A DNA stretch of 64,000 nucleotides from Prolixibacteraceae bacterium. GTDB taxonomy: Bacteria; Bacteroidota; Bacteroidia; Bacteroidales; Prolixibacteraceae. Positions 1-8,706 of this stretch are shown in pieces. The stretch lies in the NCBI GenBank assembly GCA_021740385.1, contig JAIOZY010000011.1, positions 1 through 64,000 on the forward strand. The letters run 5' to 3'. The translations under genes and the position numbers were made by a program. The notes under the pieces are model-generated. The model did no database searches. It was not told the origin of the DNA and saw only the letters and a program-made list of their open reading frames with translations. Positions within the stretch are counted from its first letter, which is position 1; each line of letters opens with the position of its first letter.

Positions 1-96
1 TTTAAAGAAAAATTTAATGAGTTGAGGAAAACGAGGGTTGAAGAACTTAAAAAGAAATATCCTTTAGAAATTAATAAAACCGGCGTTGAAATATAA
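1..96 (+). CDS. C-terminal end of an unidentified protein (5' end outside window)
   Basis: An open frame runs from the first base to a TAA at 94-96 and encodes 31 residues, ending in a charged, helical-looking tail (…KYPLEINKTGVEI). The next gene begins with ATG directly after the stop, so the two are almost certainly co-transcribed. The fragment is too short to name a family. Confidence 0.6.
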   Translation, partial: FKEKFNELRKTRVEELKKKYPLEINKTGVEI

Positions 97-1917
97 ATGT
101 TTAACAAGCAATTCCATTTTTTTGCAGTACTAATATTAATAGTATCTACTTTCCTTTACACTGTTTGTTTTGATAACTTCCTGTTTATCCAAACGGGAAC
201 TTATTTTCAACTGGCTTTTCCCATCCTTGCTATTCCGGCAGGGTTGTGGCTGGTTTTTTATAAAAAGAATAAGCCCCGTTTTGTTAAAATTGACATTACC
301 GATCTTATTCTTTTAATTTTTTCAGGATACATTTTTGTGTCATTTCTTTTCAGTAAACCTTATAATCAACTGCTTAATCCAATTATCTCATTTGTTGTAT
401 GGGGCGGAGTATATGTCATTGTAAAACAGGCCATCCAGATGGATAAAAACTCGAAAGCAAGAACTCTCTTTTACTTGTTCTCTTTTATGGCATGTCTCCA
501 GATAGTGTATGCCATTTTGCAATACATGGATATTCTACCCGGCCTTTTTTATCACCGGTATGGGGGTTCATTCGGAAACTCGGGCGATCTGGCCAACTTT
601 CTAACAGTAACTTATTCGGTTACCCTTGGGCTGTTATTTCTCGAAAAAAACAAATGGAGAAGTATACTACTATTCATTATTCTACTGCTCCACCTGCTTT
701 TAATTATCGTTTCTGTTGCCCGTACCGCATGGATTGCAGTTCTGGTTTCTACCCTGTTTTTGGTATTTAATACCCGTTTTTTCAAAAACGTTTGGGCAAA
801 AACGCTTTCTATGTTGCGGTTGAAAAAATGGATAATCCCAGTTGTCATTATCGGGATATTCCTTCTTACCAGCATTGCAGCATGGAAAATGTACGAAATA
901 AAATCATCATCGGCCGACGGGCGTTTGTTTATCTGGAAAAACTGCATACAGGTAATTAAAGAAAAACCGTTGTTCGGGCACGGGTACGAATCCTTTTTAA
1001 CGGTACAGCGTAATGAACAAATCGATTATTTTGCCAGTCATCCCGAAGACATGAAAAACGGGATGCTGGCGGCAAATTCTTCTTTTGCCTTTAACGACTT
1101 TTTACAGTTTACCGTTGAATACGGCATTTTTGGCCTTATCCTGTTACTAAGTATTTTCGCCCGCCCGTTCCGCAAAGTAAAATACCGGGGTTATACAGAA
1201 CGGAAAATTGTTTTGACAGTACAAGCAGCGGTTGTTTCCATATTCGTTTGCGCACTGTTCTCCTACCCGCTCCAAAACCAAACCATAATGCTTTTGTTTG
1301 TATCCCTTCTGGCCATCAGAAGCATTTACGACGATACCGTTTTGCAGTTCACATTAAAACCAGTTTTAAAATTCTCCCTGTTAGTTGTGTTTATCGGATT
1401 GAACCTGCTCCTGTTGAATTTTAATATCAGGAAAATTGAGGACGGGCTCAATTGGAAGCAGGCATATAACCTTTCACAAAACAATCCTGAAAAGGCCTAT
1501 GAAATCTATTTCGAAATTCACGATTTCATGGATCACGACCGGTCGTTTATTTCAAATTACGGTTCCATTTTTTACAAGCTCGGGGAATACGGCAAACTGG
1601 TTGAATATTACGAAAAGTACGGGTATTTATGCACCTCGTCCGATATTCTCCAGATGGTTGGCGATTCGTACGAAAAGCTCGAAAATTATCCCAAAGCCGA
1701 AGAGTATTACCGCAAGGCTTCAAACATGATCCCTCACCTTTTTGTACCAAGGTATATGCTTTTCAAATTGTATCTCAAAACAGGCGAGGTCGAAAAAGCA
1801 AACGAAGAAGCAATAAAGATAAGGGATATGAAAATCAAGGTATATTCCGAAAAGGTAAAATTTGTAAAAACGGAGGTGAATGAATATTTGTATAATTTAA
1901 AGGTGTCAGACAAATAA
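97..1917 (+). CDS. O-antigen ligase/polymerase (Wzy_C-type) membrane protein with C-terminal TPR region
   Basis: A 606-residue polytopic inner-membrane protein. The first ~430 residues are about a dozen hydrophobic segments. Around residues 275-297 lies the signature of the O-antigen ligase/Wzy superfamily (GRLFIWKNC…KPLFGHGYESF), the periplasmic loop that in this family acts on lipid-linked glycans. After a last membrane helix (~residue 440), residues ~450-600 form tetratricopeptide-like helices (EKAYEIYFEIHDFM, KAEEYYRKASNMIP). Fusions of WaaL/Wzy-like and TPR domains are common in Bacteroidota, and their glycan acceptor is usually unknown. The start directly abuts the preceding stop. The protein could be a ligase, a polymerase or a PglL-like O-glycosyltransferase; sequence alone does not separate these. 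Confidence 0.75.
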   Translation: MFNKQFHFFAVLILIVSTFLYTVCFDNFLFIQTGTYFQLAFPILAIPAGLWLVFYKKNKPRFVKIDITDLILLIFSGYIFVSFLFSKPYNQLLNPIISFVVWGGVYVIVKQAIQMDKNSKARTLFYLFSFMACLQIVYAILQYMDILPGLFYHRYGGSFGNSGDLANFLTVTYSVTLGLLFLEKNKWRSILLFIILLLHLLLIIVSVARTAWIAVLVSTLFLVFNTRFFKNVWAKTLSMLRLKKWIIPVVIIGIFLLTSIAAWKMYEIKSSSADGRLFIWKNCIQVIKEKPLFGHGYESFLTVQRNEQIDYFASHPEDMKNGMLAANSSFAFNDFLQFTVEYGIFGLILLLSIFARPFRKVKYRGYTERKIVLTVQAAVVSIFVCALFSYPLQNQTIMLLFVSLLAIRSIYDDTVLQFTLKPVLKFSLLVVFIGLNLLLLNFNIRKIEDGLNWKQAYNLSQNNPEKAYEIYFEIHDFMDHDRSFISNYGSIFYKLGEYGKLVEYYEKYGYLCTSSDILQMVGDSYEKLENYPKAEEYYRKASNMIPHLFVPRYMLFKLYLKTGEVEKANEEAIKIRDMKIKVYSEKVKFVKTEVNEYLYNLKVSDK

Positions 1918-1970
1918 TGGTGCAATTTCGTGTTTTTACCCAAAAAACCCTGGTATGATGTACAATGACA

Positions 1971-2046
1971 TGACCCTGAAAGGGTCAAATATTAATAACC
2001 CAGGGTGAGTGACCCCGATAAAAAATCGGGGGGACGTAACCCTGGG
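1971..2046. repeat. Nested palindromes downstream of the O-antigen ligase gene
   Basis: TGACCCT-GAA-AGGGTCA at 1971-1987 is a perfect 7-bp hairpin. Next is a nested structure at 1998-2046, with outer arms CCCAGGGT (1999-2006) and ACCCTGGG (2039-2046) and inner arms CCCCGAT (2013-2019) and ATCGGGG (2025-2031). No T-run follows, so these are repeat-family palindromes rather than clear terminators. A small open frame crossing them (2005-2190) is repeat-derived and not called as a gene. Confidence 0.75.
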
Positions 2047-2068
2047 GTAATAGTGAATGAAAATATCA

Positions 2069-2115
2069 CCGGCCACGGTAGCCCTTTCAGAAAAGGCATA
2101 ATGCACCATGGCCGG
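2069..2115 (+). repeat. 47-bp palindromic element, copy 1
   Basis: The ends CCGGCCACGG and CCATGGCCGG are an inverted pair with one mismatch. An inner pair (GCCTTTT-type) gives a second stem. The same 47-bp unit recurs at 2228-2274 in reverse and at 2524-2570 in the same direction. Confidence 0.85.
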
Positions 2116-2227
2116 AATGGAGGATTATTGGTAAACGGGATTCAGTTATTTTTGCCGTATCTGTTTTTTGTAATAATTGTAAATGTGTAAATTATGGGAA
2201 TAATCCCCTTAACGAAATCTCTTTTTT

Positions 2228-2274
2228 CCGGCCATGCAACAGGCGTTCTTTTAATAATATCCTACCGTGGCCGG
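2228..2274 (-). repeat. 47-bp palindromic element, copy 2 (inverted)
   Basis: Read on the minus strand it starts CCGGCCACGGTAG and ends CATGGCCGG, matching the ends of copy 1 at exactly the same length. The interior is more diverged. Confidence 0.8.
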
Positions 2275-2294
2275 TCGGTCTTTGGATACCATTA

Positions 2295-2332
2295 ACCCAG
2301 GGCGACTCCGCCAGCCGGCGGATTGCCCTGGG
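2295..2332. repeat. Nested palindrome with CCCAGGGC arms and a TCCGCCAGCCGGCGGA core
   Basis: Outer arms CCCAGGGC/GCCCTGGG (to 2332) enclose the 16-bp palindrome TCCGCCAGCCGGCGGA at 2307-2322. Relatives of the core recur at ~2470-2486 (TCCGCCAACTGGCGGA), 18206-18221 (TCCGCCAGCTGGCGGA) and 42888-42903 (TTCGCCAGCTGGCGAA). A further small hairpin, AAGCCT-TTC-AGGCTT, follows at 2344-2358. Confidence 0.8.
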
Positions 2333-2428
2333 CTGAAATGTAGAAGCCTTTCAGGCTTTATATTTAAGGCCGGGAAATGACAATACAATATGCAAATAAT
2401 TGCATTATATATAAATCAATATTATTGG

Positions 2429-2505
2429 GCGGGCCGAAAGCCCAAAACATTTCAGCCCGGGGCAGAGTGGTCCGCCAACTGGCGGAGAAACGCCGCCCCG
2501 GGTTG
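2429..2505. repeat. Nested palindrome, second copy of the CCGCCA..TGGCGG family
   Basis: Outer arms of the form GCCCGGGGC…GCCCCGGG enclose TCCGCCAACTGGCGGA. The architecture matches 2295-2332. A short GGGC…GCCC hairpin lies at its left edge. Confidence 0.7.
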
Positions 2506-2523
2506 GAAGTACACGAAACAATA

Positions 2524-2570
2524 CCGGCCACGGAAGCCCTTTCATAAAAGGTATATTGCTCCTTGGCCGG
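2524..2570 (+). repeat. 47-bp palindromic element, copy 3, abutting the GH5 gene
   Basis: The ends are CCGGCCACGG and CCTTGGCCGG, and the interior resembles copy 1. It finishes 9 bases before the GH5 start codon, so the element makes up the immediate 5' leader of that gene and supplies a spurious upstream start. Confidence 0.85.
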
Positions 2571-2579
2571 AATGAAAAA

Positions 2580-3716
2580 ATGTTTAAAAAAATGAGACGA
2601 AAAGACATACCTTTTATCATTTTCTTGGGATTATTGATCCTGTTATCCGGATGTAAACCCGCACCCAAACAAAGCCGGATGTTTGACCATCCCAATTGCG
2701 AAAACTATTTTCAAATTAAACGGGGTATAAACATCAGCCACTGGTTATCACAAAACCCCGATAAAAGTTCAAACCGAAAACGACTGTTTGCTGCCGAAGA
2801 TGCCGCCCTGATTGCCCGGTTGGGATACGACCACGTGCGCATACCCGTGGATGAGGAACACTTATGGGATAAACAGGGGAATCGGATAGAACCGTCATTT
2901 GAAATGCTGCACGAAGGAATAAATTGGTGCCTCGAAAACGACTTGAAAATTATTTTAGACTTGCACCAGATACGTTCCCATTCATTCAACAACCAGAATA
3001 ACCTGCTTTGGAAAAGCACAAAGGCGCAAAATGAATTTATTCAAATGTGGTTGTTTCTTTCAGGTGAATTCTCAAAATACCCGGTAGAAGAACTTGCCTA
3101 TGAATTGCTGAACGAAGCAGTGGCCGACAGCAGCAGCCAATGGAACCGTTTACTGAAAACAACAATCGATTCGATCCGAAAGCGCGAGCCTTACCGGAAG
3201 ATCATCATTGGTTCGAACAGGTGGCAAACACCTGAAACCTTTCATGAACTGGTAGTTCCCAAAAATGATTCAAACATCATCCTGAGTTTTCATTTTTACG
3301 CGCCCCATGCCTTTACCCACTACCGGGCACACTGGCTTGAAGCTGGGAAATATACCGGCCCGGTAAATTATCCCGGCCCGGTTATTGACCCTGAAAACCT
3401 GGCCGGTTATCCCGAAGAGGTTATTGAAGGAATAAACCAATCCAATGGCTATTACACAAAAGACACCTTACTGAAAATAATTCAGGAACCGGTACTTTAT
3501 GCAAAAGAACACCGGTTGCAGTTGTATTGCGGGGAGTTTGGGTGTGTGCCCTTTGTTCCCCGTACCATGCGCCTTCAGTGGTATAGGGATGTAAGGGAAA
3601 TGTTTGAAGCGAACGGCATTGCATGGTCGAACTGGGATTACAAAGGCTTGTTCGGTATTTTTAATCCCGGCAGCGGGAACACTGATCAGTATTTGATAAA
3701 TGAATTAATACCTTAA
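2580..3716 (+). CDS. GH5-family glycoside hydrolase, predicted lipoprotein
   Basis: A secreted (β/α)8-barrel glycosidase of the cellulase/endoglucanase type, about 378 residues. The N-terminus is a lipoprotein signal (hydrophobic stretch, then LLSGC lipobox), so it is probably anchored in the outer membrane or periplasm. GH5 landmarks are the barrel strand with HVRIPVD, the acid/base Glu in ELLNEAV (~residue 177), the HFYAPH motif and the nucleophile Glu in YCGEFGC (~residue 318). The polysaccharide substrate is not deducible. ATG at 2580 is preferred, with 2592 possible, because earlier in-frame codons lie inside the 47-bp repeat. It stands alone between repeat-rich gaps and is not part of a SusCD locus here. 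Confidence 0.85.
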   Translation: MFKKMRRKDIPFIIFLGLLILLSGCKPAPKQSRMFDHPNCENYFQIKRGINISHWLSQNPDKSSNRKRLFAAEDAALIARLGYDHVRIPVDEEHLWDKQGNRIEPSFEMLHEGINWCLENDLKIILDLHQIRSHSFNNQNNLLWKSTKAQNEFIQMWLFLSGEFSKYPVEELAYELLNEAVADSSSQWNRLLKTTIDSIRKREPYRKIIIGSNRWQTPETFHELVVPKNDSNIILSFHFYAPHAFTHYRAHWLEAGKYTGPVNYPGPVIDPENLAGYPEEVIEGINQSNGYYTKDTLLKIIQEPVLYAKEHRLQLYCGEFGCVPFVPRTMRLQWYRDVREMFEANGIAWSNWDYKGLFGIFNPGSGNTDQYLINELIP

Positions 3717-3790
3717 TGGTAATTGCACCTAAATGATTATGTTGATAAATCAATTTTAAGCCCCGGATTTTAATTGCCGGATTTCAATTG

Positions 3791-3846
3791 CCCCGACTTT
3801 CAAGTCGGGGAGAGTATAATGAGCAACACAAACAGGGCTTTAGCCC
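3791..3846. repeat. Palindromes upstream of the transglutaminase-like gene
   Basis: CCCCGACTT-TC-AAGTCGGGG at 3791-3810 is a perfect 9-bp hairpin. GGGCTTTAGCCC at 3835-3846 is a second, smaller palindrome. Both lie in an open frame extending upstream of the true start at 3864, so that extension is rejected as coding. Confidence 0.8.
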
Positions 3847-3863
3847 AATATTTAGTAACCATA

Positions 3864-5858
3864 ATGAAAAATAAAATTCCTGTCTGTTTAATCATATTTG
3901 TCCTTGCCTTTACCGGGTGCAGCAAATATCCAAAAGATGTTAAGGATGCGTTGAGCCTGATGAGTAAAGCTAATCGGGAAAAATTCAGGGATGTTTTTAA
4001 CAACTACAAAGCGCCAAAGGACAGCCTGAAATTAAAGGCTGCATATTTCCTGGTTGAAAACATGCAGGGTAAAGGTTTTTACAAAGGCAGACAACTGGAA
4101 GACTTCAATGTCCTTTTCGATGTACTGGCAAATAAACCTGCCGATTACCGTGAAAACTTACCCTGGTATTCCAATGAACTGAATTTTCTTTTCGATTCGC
4201 TTGAAAACATTTACGGCCCACTAAGCTATTCCAACATGTATTTTGTAAAAGATGAAGACGCTTTTACCGCCGAATCATTTACAGATTACATCGACGAGGC
4301 ATTCAAATCGTGGGAAAACCCGTGGAGTAAAAATAAAGTATCCTTCGATGATTTTCTGCACTATGTTTTACCCTACCGCAATTTCAAAGAGCCCCTTGAA
4401 CCGTGGCGGGAAATGTACACCGAAAAATTCTATTGGATTTACGATTCGGTCTCTCCCGGCGAAGACATCATCAGCGTTGCAAACAGGCTGAATGTTGGTT
4501 CCGAGTTGAAATTTTCCAACGGGTTTGGGCGGTACATCGTACCCATAGCCCCGGGTGATCTGTTAAAAGCCATGTACGGAACCTGTGCCGACAATTCCAA
4601 CCACAAGGCAATGATCATGAGGGCTTTTGGAATTCCTGTCGCCATTGATTTTCTGCCTCAATACGGCAACGACCATAACAGCCATTACTGGAATGCAGTT
4701 AAAGACCGATATGGAAATTTTATAAGTTTCGAAGAAGCGTTAGACGATATAAATGCTTTTGTTGCTTATAAATATAAAATCGGAAAAGTATTCCGAAAAT
4801 CGTTTTCAAAGAATAAGGACCTTTTGGCGTTGTTGGAAGAAGAAAAAGAAAATACGCCGTCTGTTTTTTCATCGTGCGATTTTACCGACGTTACCAATGA
4901 ATATGTGGCCACAACAGATGTAAGGCTAAAACTGAAAAACATACCGCAAAAAACCGCTTATGTTTATGCAGCCTTGTTTAATGACCATGGCTGGTCGGTA
5001 ATCGATTTTACAAAAATTGAAAAAGATGGATTTGCAACATTCAAGAACCTGGGAAGGGGCGTACTATACCTTCCTGTTTTTTCTGTTGGCGGTAATCTTA
5101 TCCCAGCCGGATTGCCTTTTAATATTACACCTAAAGGGTACATAAAATACATTGAGCCCATAAATGAAACAGAAGAAGTTATTCTTACCCGGAAATATCA
5201 TTTTCACAAGCGCAAATTAAACTGGCTGAATTGCCTGAAAGGAGGAATTTTTGAAGGTTCAAACACTCCCGAGTTCCAAAATGCTGTTACACTGGCAATG
5301 ATAGAAGAGGTTCCCGGGGAACATATAACGGAACTAAAAAACAATATTGACAGTCCTTTCAGGTACTACCGATTTAGATTTTCCAATGAAGAACAGTTAC
5401 TTACTTATGACGGCGACGGGGCCAGCATTGCAGAAATCGAATTTATAACACCCGGCGGGGAAAAACTATCAGGCAAACCGTTTGGAAGCCCGGGTAAAAA
5501 ATACAATCCTTACACACCGGATAAATGCTTTGACGGAGATCACCTGACTTTTTTTGAAGACAGTCGTACCGGTAACTTTGAGAAATATGTTGGTTTGGAA
5601 CTAAAAAAATCTCAAAAAGTAGATCAAATAAGGTTTATTGCCCGTAACGACATGAACAGCATTCAGGTTGGCAATTTGTATGAACTCTTCTATTGGGACA
5701 ACCAACAATTTCAATCACTTGGCAAAAAAATAGCAACAAGCCAGCAACTAATATATTCCAATGTACCCAAAGGTGCGCTTTTATGGCTGAGAAACTTAAC
5801 CGAAGGGAAAGAAGAACGGATTTTCACTTTTGAAAAGGGTGAACAGGTTTGGTGGTAA
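3864..5858 (+). CDS. Transglutaminase-like lipoprotein with C-terminal discoidin (F5/8 C)-like domain
   Basis: A 664-residue exported protein. The chosen start gives a clean lipoprotein signal (MKNKIPVCLIIFVL…TGC); earlier starts fall in repeats. Residues ~235-290 hold a transglutaminase-like core: Cys in MYGTCADNS, His in NSHYWNAV, followed by the strand GNFISFEEAL typical of the fold. The Cys-His pair suggests protease- or amidase-like rather than cross-linking activity, as in many bacterial members. Residues ~345-450 look like a β-sandwich, and the last ~150 residues resemble a discoidin/F5-8C carbohydrate-binding module (DKCFDGDHLTFFED…YVGLELKKSQKVDQIRF). This architecture is frequent in Bacteroidota, where it is usually linked to glycan or peptide processing. 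The substrate is unknown. Confidence 0.75.
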   Translation: MKNKIPVCLIIFVLAFTGCSKYPKDVKDALSLMSKANREKFRDVFNNYKAPKDSLKLKAAYFLVENMQGKGFYKGRQLEDFNVLFDVLANKPADYRENLPWYSNELNFLFDSLENIYGPLSYSNMYFVKDEDAFTAESFTDYIDEAFKSWENPWSKNKVSFDDFLHYVLPYRNFKEPLEPWREMYTEKFYWIYDSVSPGEDIISVANRLNVGSELKFSNGFGRYIVPIAPGDLLKAMYGTCADNSNHKAMIMRAFGIPVAIDFLPQYGNDHNSHYWNAVKDRYGNFISFEEALDDINAFVAYKYKIGKVFRKSFSKNKDLLALLEEEKENTPSVFSSCDFTDVTNEYVATTDVRLKLKNIPQKTAYVYAALFNDHGWSVIDFTKIEKDGFATFKNLGRGVLYLPVFSVGGNLIPAGLPFNITPKGYIKYIEPINETEEVILTRKYHFHKRKLNWLNCLKGGIFEGSNTPEFQNAVTLAMIEEVPGEHITELKNNIDSPFRYYRFRFSNEEQLLTYDGDGASIAEIEFITPGGEKLSGKPFGSPGKKYNPYTPDKCFDGDHLTFFEDSRTGNFEKYVGLELKKSQKVDQIRFIARNDMNSIQVGNLYELFYWDNQQFQSLGKKIATSQQLIYSNVPKGALLWLRNLTEGKEERIFTFEKGEQVWW

Positions 5859-5932
5859 AACAAAAACAAATATTACTGTAAACCCCTCATAAAATATTAT
5901 CGGAATAAGATTGCAAACAAAATATTGTAAAA

Positions 5933-6931
5933 TCACTCTTCAACAAACCAGCTTAAATCCCATTTCTCTTCCATGTTGTTCAGTGCATCGGGGTTAAGCT
6001 TCAGGTAGTTGGGCACCACATTTTTAACACCTATTTCGTTGGTGGGTTTTCCCTTCAATATATCGCCGGCCAGTTTACCGGCCACTTTACCCACTTCGTA
6101 ATACTCGGCCCCGAGGCCAAAAATGGCATTCCCATATACGTTGTACGGATTATTGGTAAACAGCGGTATTTTCGCCCGGTTTGCCGCATTTATTAGCTGG
6201 TCGATACCCGATTCCACCACATTGTCGCCGCCCAGCCACAAGGCATCTACACCACGCAGGGTAAGTCCCATGGCGGCCTCCAGAATCTGGGTGGAACTTT
6301 CAATGCCCGATTCAAGCAATTCAATACCCAGTTCGTTACACTTTTTACGGGCCAGTTTTACACAAGCCTCTGAACAAACCTCGCTGGTGCACCAAACGGT
6401 GCCGACTTTTTTAAGGCCGGGGTTCATTTTTTTTGCAATATCGAAAGCTTCTTCAACAGGCTGGAACGTGCCTATACCAACCAAATGGGGCGGGTGTTGG
6501 TTGGGGCCGGGTCCGGTAATGCCTACCCCTGAGTGATAAGGATCGGTTACGGCACTGAAAACGTGCAGCACCTTACCCTCTTTGTTTGCATTGGCCATTA
6601 CCTGCAAAGCGGGCGTACTGGCTGTTATCACCATATCAAAGCCACTGCTCACAATGTTCTGCCCAATCATGTTGGCCGTGGGCATATCGCCTTCGGCACA
6701 ATACGATTGTATGGTGCAGTTTTCACCATCGACAAAACCATGTTCTTGCAACCCATCTATAATACCCTGCTCGGTTTGATCGAGGATTAAACGGGAGGCA
6801 ATTTTAAATATGGCAATGTTATAATGTCCGTCTTTTGTGGGTGCCTTCCGGTTGTCAAGGTCAAGCAATAACAAAACAACAGCCACAACAACAAGGGCCA
6901 GCAATGCACGGATTATTTTTTGAAACTTCAT
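5933..6931 (-). CDS. ABC transporter substrate-binding protein (ABC_sub_bind/TrpX-like)
   Basis: A 332-residue periplasmic binding protein of the PF04392 type, related to TrpX. An N-terminal hydrophobic anchor (LLALVVVAVVLLLLD) ends in a DxxNR motif shared with both tandem binding proteins at 9974 and 11911, so the three probably diverged from one gene. Family landmarks are the first β-strand IAIFKIASRLILDQ, the segment ITASTPALQVM and the C-terminal PNYLKLNPDALN. It is the last gene of the leftward operon, after the ATPase (19-bp gap). The substrate is unknown; tryptophan/tyrosine is known for some relatives only. Confidence 0.85.
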   Translation of the reverse strand: MKFQKIIRALLALVVVAVVLLLLDLDNRKAPTKDGHYNIAIFKIASRLILDQTEQGIIDGLQEHGFVDGENCTIQSYCAEGDMPTANMIGQNIVSSGFDMVITASTPALQVMANANKEGKVLHVFSAVTDPYHSGVGITGPGPNQHPPHLVGIGTFQPVEEAFDIAKKMNPGLKKVGTVWCTSEVCSEACVKLARKKCNELGIELLESGIESSTQILEAAMGLTLRGVDALWLGGDNVVESGIDQLINAANRAKIPLFTNNPYNVYGNAIFGLGAEYYEVGKVAGKLAGDILKGKPTNEIGVKNVVPNYLKLNPDALNNMEEKWDLSWFVEE

Positions 6932-6950
6932 ATACTATAAAAAATTAAGC

Positions 6951-7763
6951 TTAAATGTAATTTTCCTCAAGCATGGTCGCCACAGCCGGATCGATGTTGT
7001 CTTTCCGCCTGAGCTCATCAAACAATGTCAGCAAATCGTTCACTTTCAATCGTTTCTTTTCTTCCCCCTTGAAATCGTAAGCAATCTTCCCCTGGTGCAT
7101 CATGATGATGCGGTCGCCCAGGTTTACGGCCTGTTGCATGGAATGGGTAACCATGAGGGTTGTAAGCTGGTCGCGTGAAATGACCCGCTGGGTTAAATCG
7201 ATTACCTTGCTGGCCGTTTTCGGGTCGAGAGCTGCCGTGTGTTCGTCGAGCAGCAGTAATTTAGGTTTTAATGCCGTTGACATAAGCAGTGTCAGGGCCT
7301 GGCGTTGTCCGCCCGAAAGTTTACCAATGGGGTTTTCGAGGCGGTCTTCAAGTCCCATATTTAAGGGCCGCACCATGTCCTTAAAATCGTCGATGAGTTT
7401 TTTGGGCAAGCCCCAGCCCAGTCCCCGCTTTTTACCCCGTCGCATTGCAAGGGCCAGGTTTTCTTCAATCGACATGTTAGGAGCTGTACCGCTAAAAGGG
7501 TTCTGGAAAACCCGTCCGATGTATTTGGCCCGCTTGTGTTCGCTCCATTTAGTAATGTTGGTCCCATCAAGCGTTATTTTCCCATTATCAACCATAAACG
7601 TTCCGGCCACGGCATTAAGCATGGTCGATTTTCCGGAGCCGTTGGTACCCAGCACACACACAAAACTCCCCTCTTTTATCTCGAGGGTAACTCCTTGTAA
7701 TGCCTTTACTTCGTTAGCCGTCCCGGGGTTAAATGTCTTGGTAATGTTATCTATTTTAAGCAT
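6951..7763 (-). CDS. ABC transporter ATP-binding protein
   Basis: A 270-residue nucleotide-binding subunit. Visible are Walker A GTNGSGKST (~residues 39-47), signature LSGGQRQAL, Walker B LLLLDEH and the switch histidine in MVTHSM. It belongs to the branched-chain/TrpZ-like group that pairs with PF02653 permeases. Its ATG overlaps the stop of the permease gene by 8 bp (7756-7763), a typical translational coupling. It energises import of the ligand(s) bound by the neighbouring binding proteins. Confidence 0.92.
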   Translation of the reverse strand: MLKIDNITKTFNPGTANEVKALQGVTLEIKEGSFVCVLGTNGSGKSTMLNAVAGTFMVDNGKITLDGTNITKWSEHKRAKYIGRVFQNPFSGTAPNMSIEENLALAMRRGKKRGLGWGLPKKLIDDFKDMVRPLNMGLEDRLENPIGKLSGGQRQALTLLMSTALKPKLLLLDEHTAALDPKTASKVIDLTQRVISRDQLTTLMVTHSMQQAVNLGDRIIMMHQGKIAYDFKGEEKKRLKVNDLLTLFDELRRKDNIDPAVATMLEENYI

Positions 7764-8697
7764 GAGCCCTCCTTTTAAAAGTAAGTTTCTTTTTGTTTTT
7801 CATTAAGCCCGGTAAAATAAGGGCAATAAATACAAATAGCGCGGTAATGATTTTCAGGTCGTTCGGATTTAAACCCCAACGCAAGGCAATGGCCACAAGC
7901 AGCCTGAAAAGCACCGAACCGACAACCGCGCCGGCAATTACAAATCCAAGGCTGTTGTCGTTAATAATGGCTTCGCCAATAATTACGCTTGCCAGCCCCC
8001 ACACCATCATACCAATGCCCATTTGCACATCGGCAAAGCCTTGGTATTGTGCCAGCATGGCCCCTGCAAGGGCAATAAAACCGTTCGACAATGCCACCCC
8101 GATAATGATCATGGCTTTCGTGTTCACGCCAAGTGCACGAATCATCTGGTCGTTGTCGCCGGTGGCACGCATGGCGGTACCAATGTTGGTTTTGAAAAAC
8201 CACCAAAGCCCTATGCAGAATGCCACAATTACCAACAGGCAGAAAAAAAGCAGCCATAAATCTTTTACGGCCACTTCCCAGCCAATTACATTGGCCTTTG
8301 CCCCTTCGCCCGAAACCGCAACCGAGAAGTTTTCAATCCAGGTAAAAACAGTGGTTTCGTTTAGCAGGGGCATGTTACTTTTACCCATTACATGCAGGTT
8401 AACCGAATAGAGGGCCGTCATAACCAAAATACCGGCCAAAAGCGGGTTTATTTTAAACCGGGTATGGATAAGGCCTGTTACTGCCCCGGCGGCCATCCCG
8501 GCAATAAATGCAATGAAACTGGACAGTAAGGGGTTTACCCCGGCTACAATAAGCGATGCAGCTGTTGCTGCCCCAAAGGTAAACGAACCCTCGGCTGTAA
8601 TATCGGGGAAATCGAAAATACGGAAGCTGATAAAAATCCCCAGGGCCAGTAAGGCGAGGATCAATCCTATGGTAAATGAACCTATTAATAATGACAT
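7756..8697 (-). CDS. ABC transporter permease (BPD_transp_2 family)
   Basis: A 313-residue inner-membrane permease with about eight hydrophobic helices and the family signature ITAEGSFTFGAA near the N-terminus, as in TrpY/LivH-like permeases. Only one permease gene is present, so the channel is presumably a homodimer. It is coupled to the ATPase by overlap and separated by 9 bp from the STAS fusion gene upstream. Confidence 0.9.
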   Translation of the reverse strand: MSLLIGSFTIGLILALLALGIFISFRIFDFPDITAEGSFTFGAATAASLIVAGVNPLLSSFIAFIAGMAAGAVTGLIHTRFKINPLLAGILVMTALYSVNLHVMGKSNMPLLNETTVFTWIENFSVAVSGEGAKANVIGWEVAVKDLWLLFFCLLVIVAFCIGLWWFFKTNIGTAMRATGDNDQMIRALGVNTKAMIIIGVALSNGFIALAGAMLAQYQGFADVQMGIGMMVWGLASVIIGEAIINDNSLGFVIAGAVVGSVLFRLLVAIALRWGLNPNDLKIITALFVFIALILPGLMKNKKKLTFKRRAHA

Positions 8698-8706
8698 AAT
8701 TGTGTT

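Noticed and set aside
1971-1987. Terminator after the O-antigen ligase gene
   Set aside because: The hairpin has no U-tract and belongs to a cluster of repeat palindromes.
2005-2190. Small protein of 61 residues
   Set aside because: Its frame runs through two palindromic repeat families and has no family features.
2390-2575. Small protein upstream of the GH5 gene
   Set aside because: Encoded by nested palindromes and the third 47-bp element; no start signal or homology cues.
3774-3863. N-terminal extension of the transglutaminase-like protein
   Set aside because: The extension is translated repeat DNA and would bury the lipoprotein signal that starts at 3864.
7102-8410. Two rightward open frames of 205-234 codons
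   Set aside because: They are antisense to the ABC ATPase and permease, whose motifs are intact.
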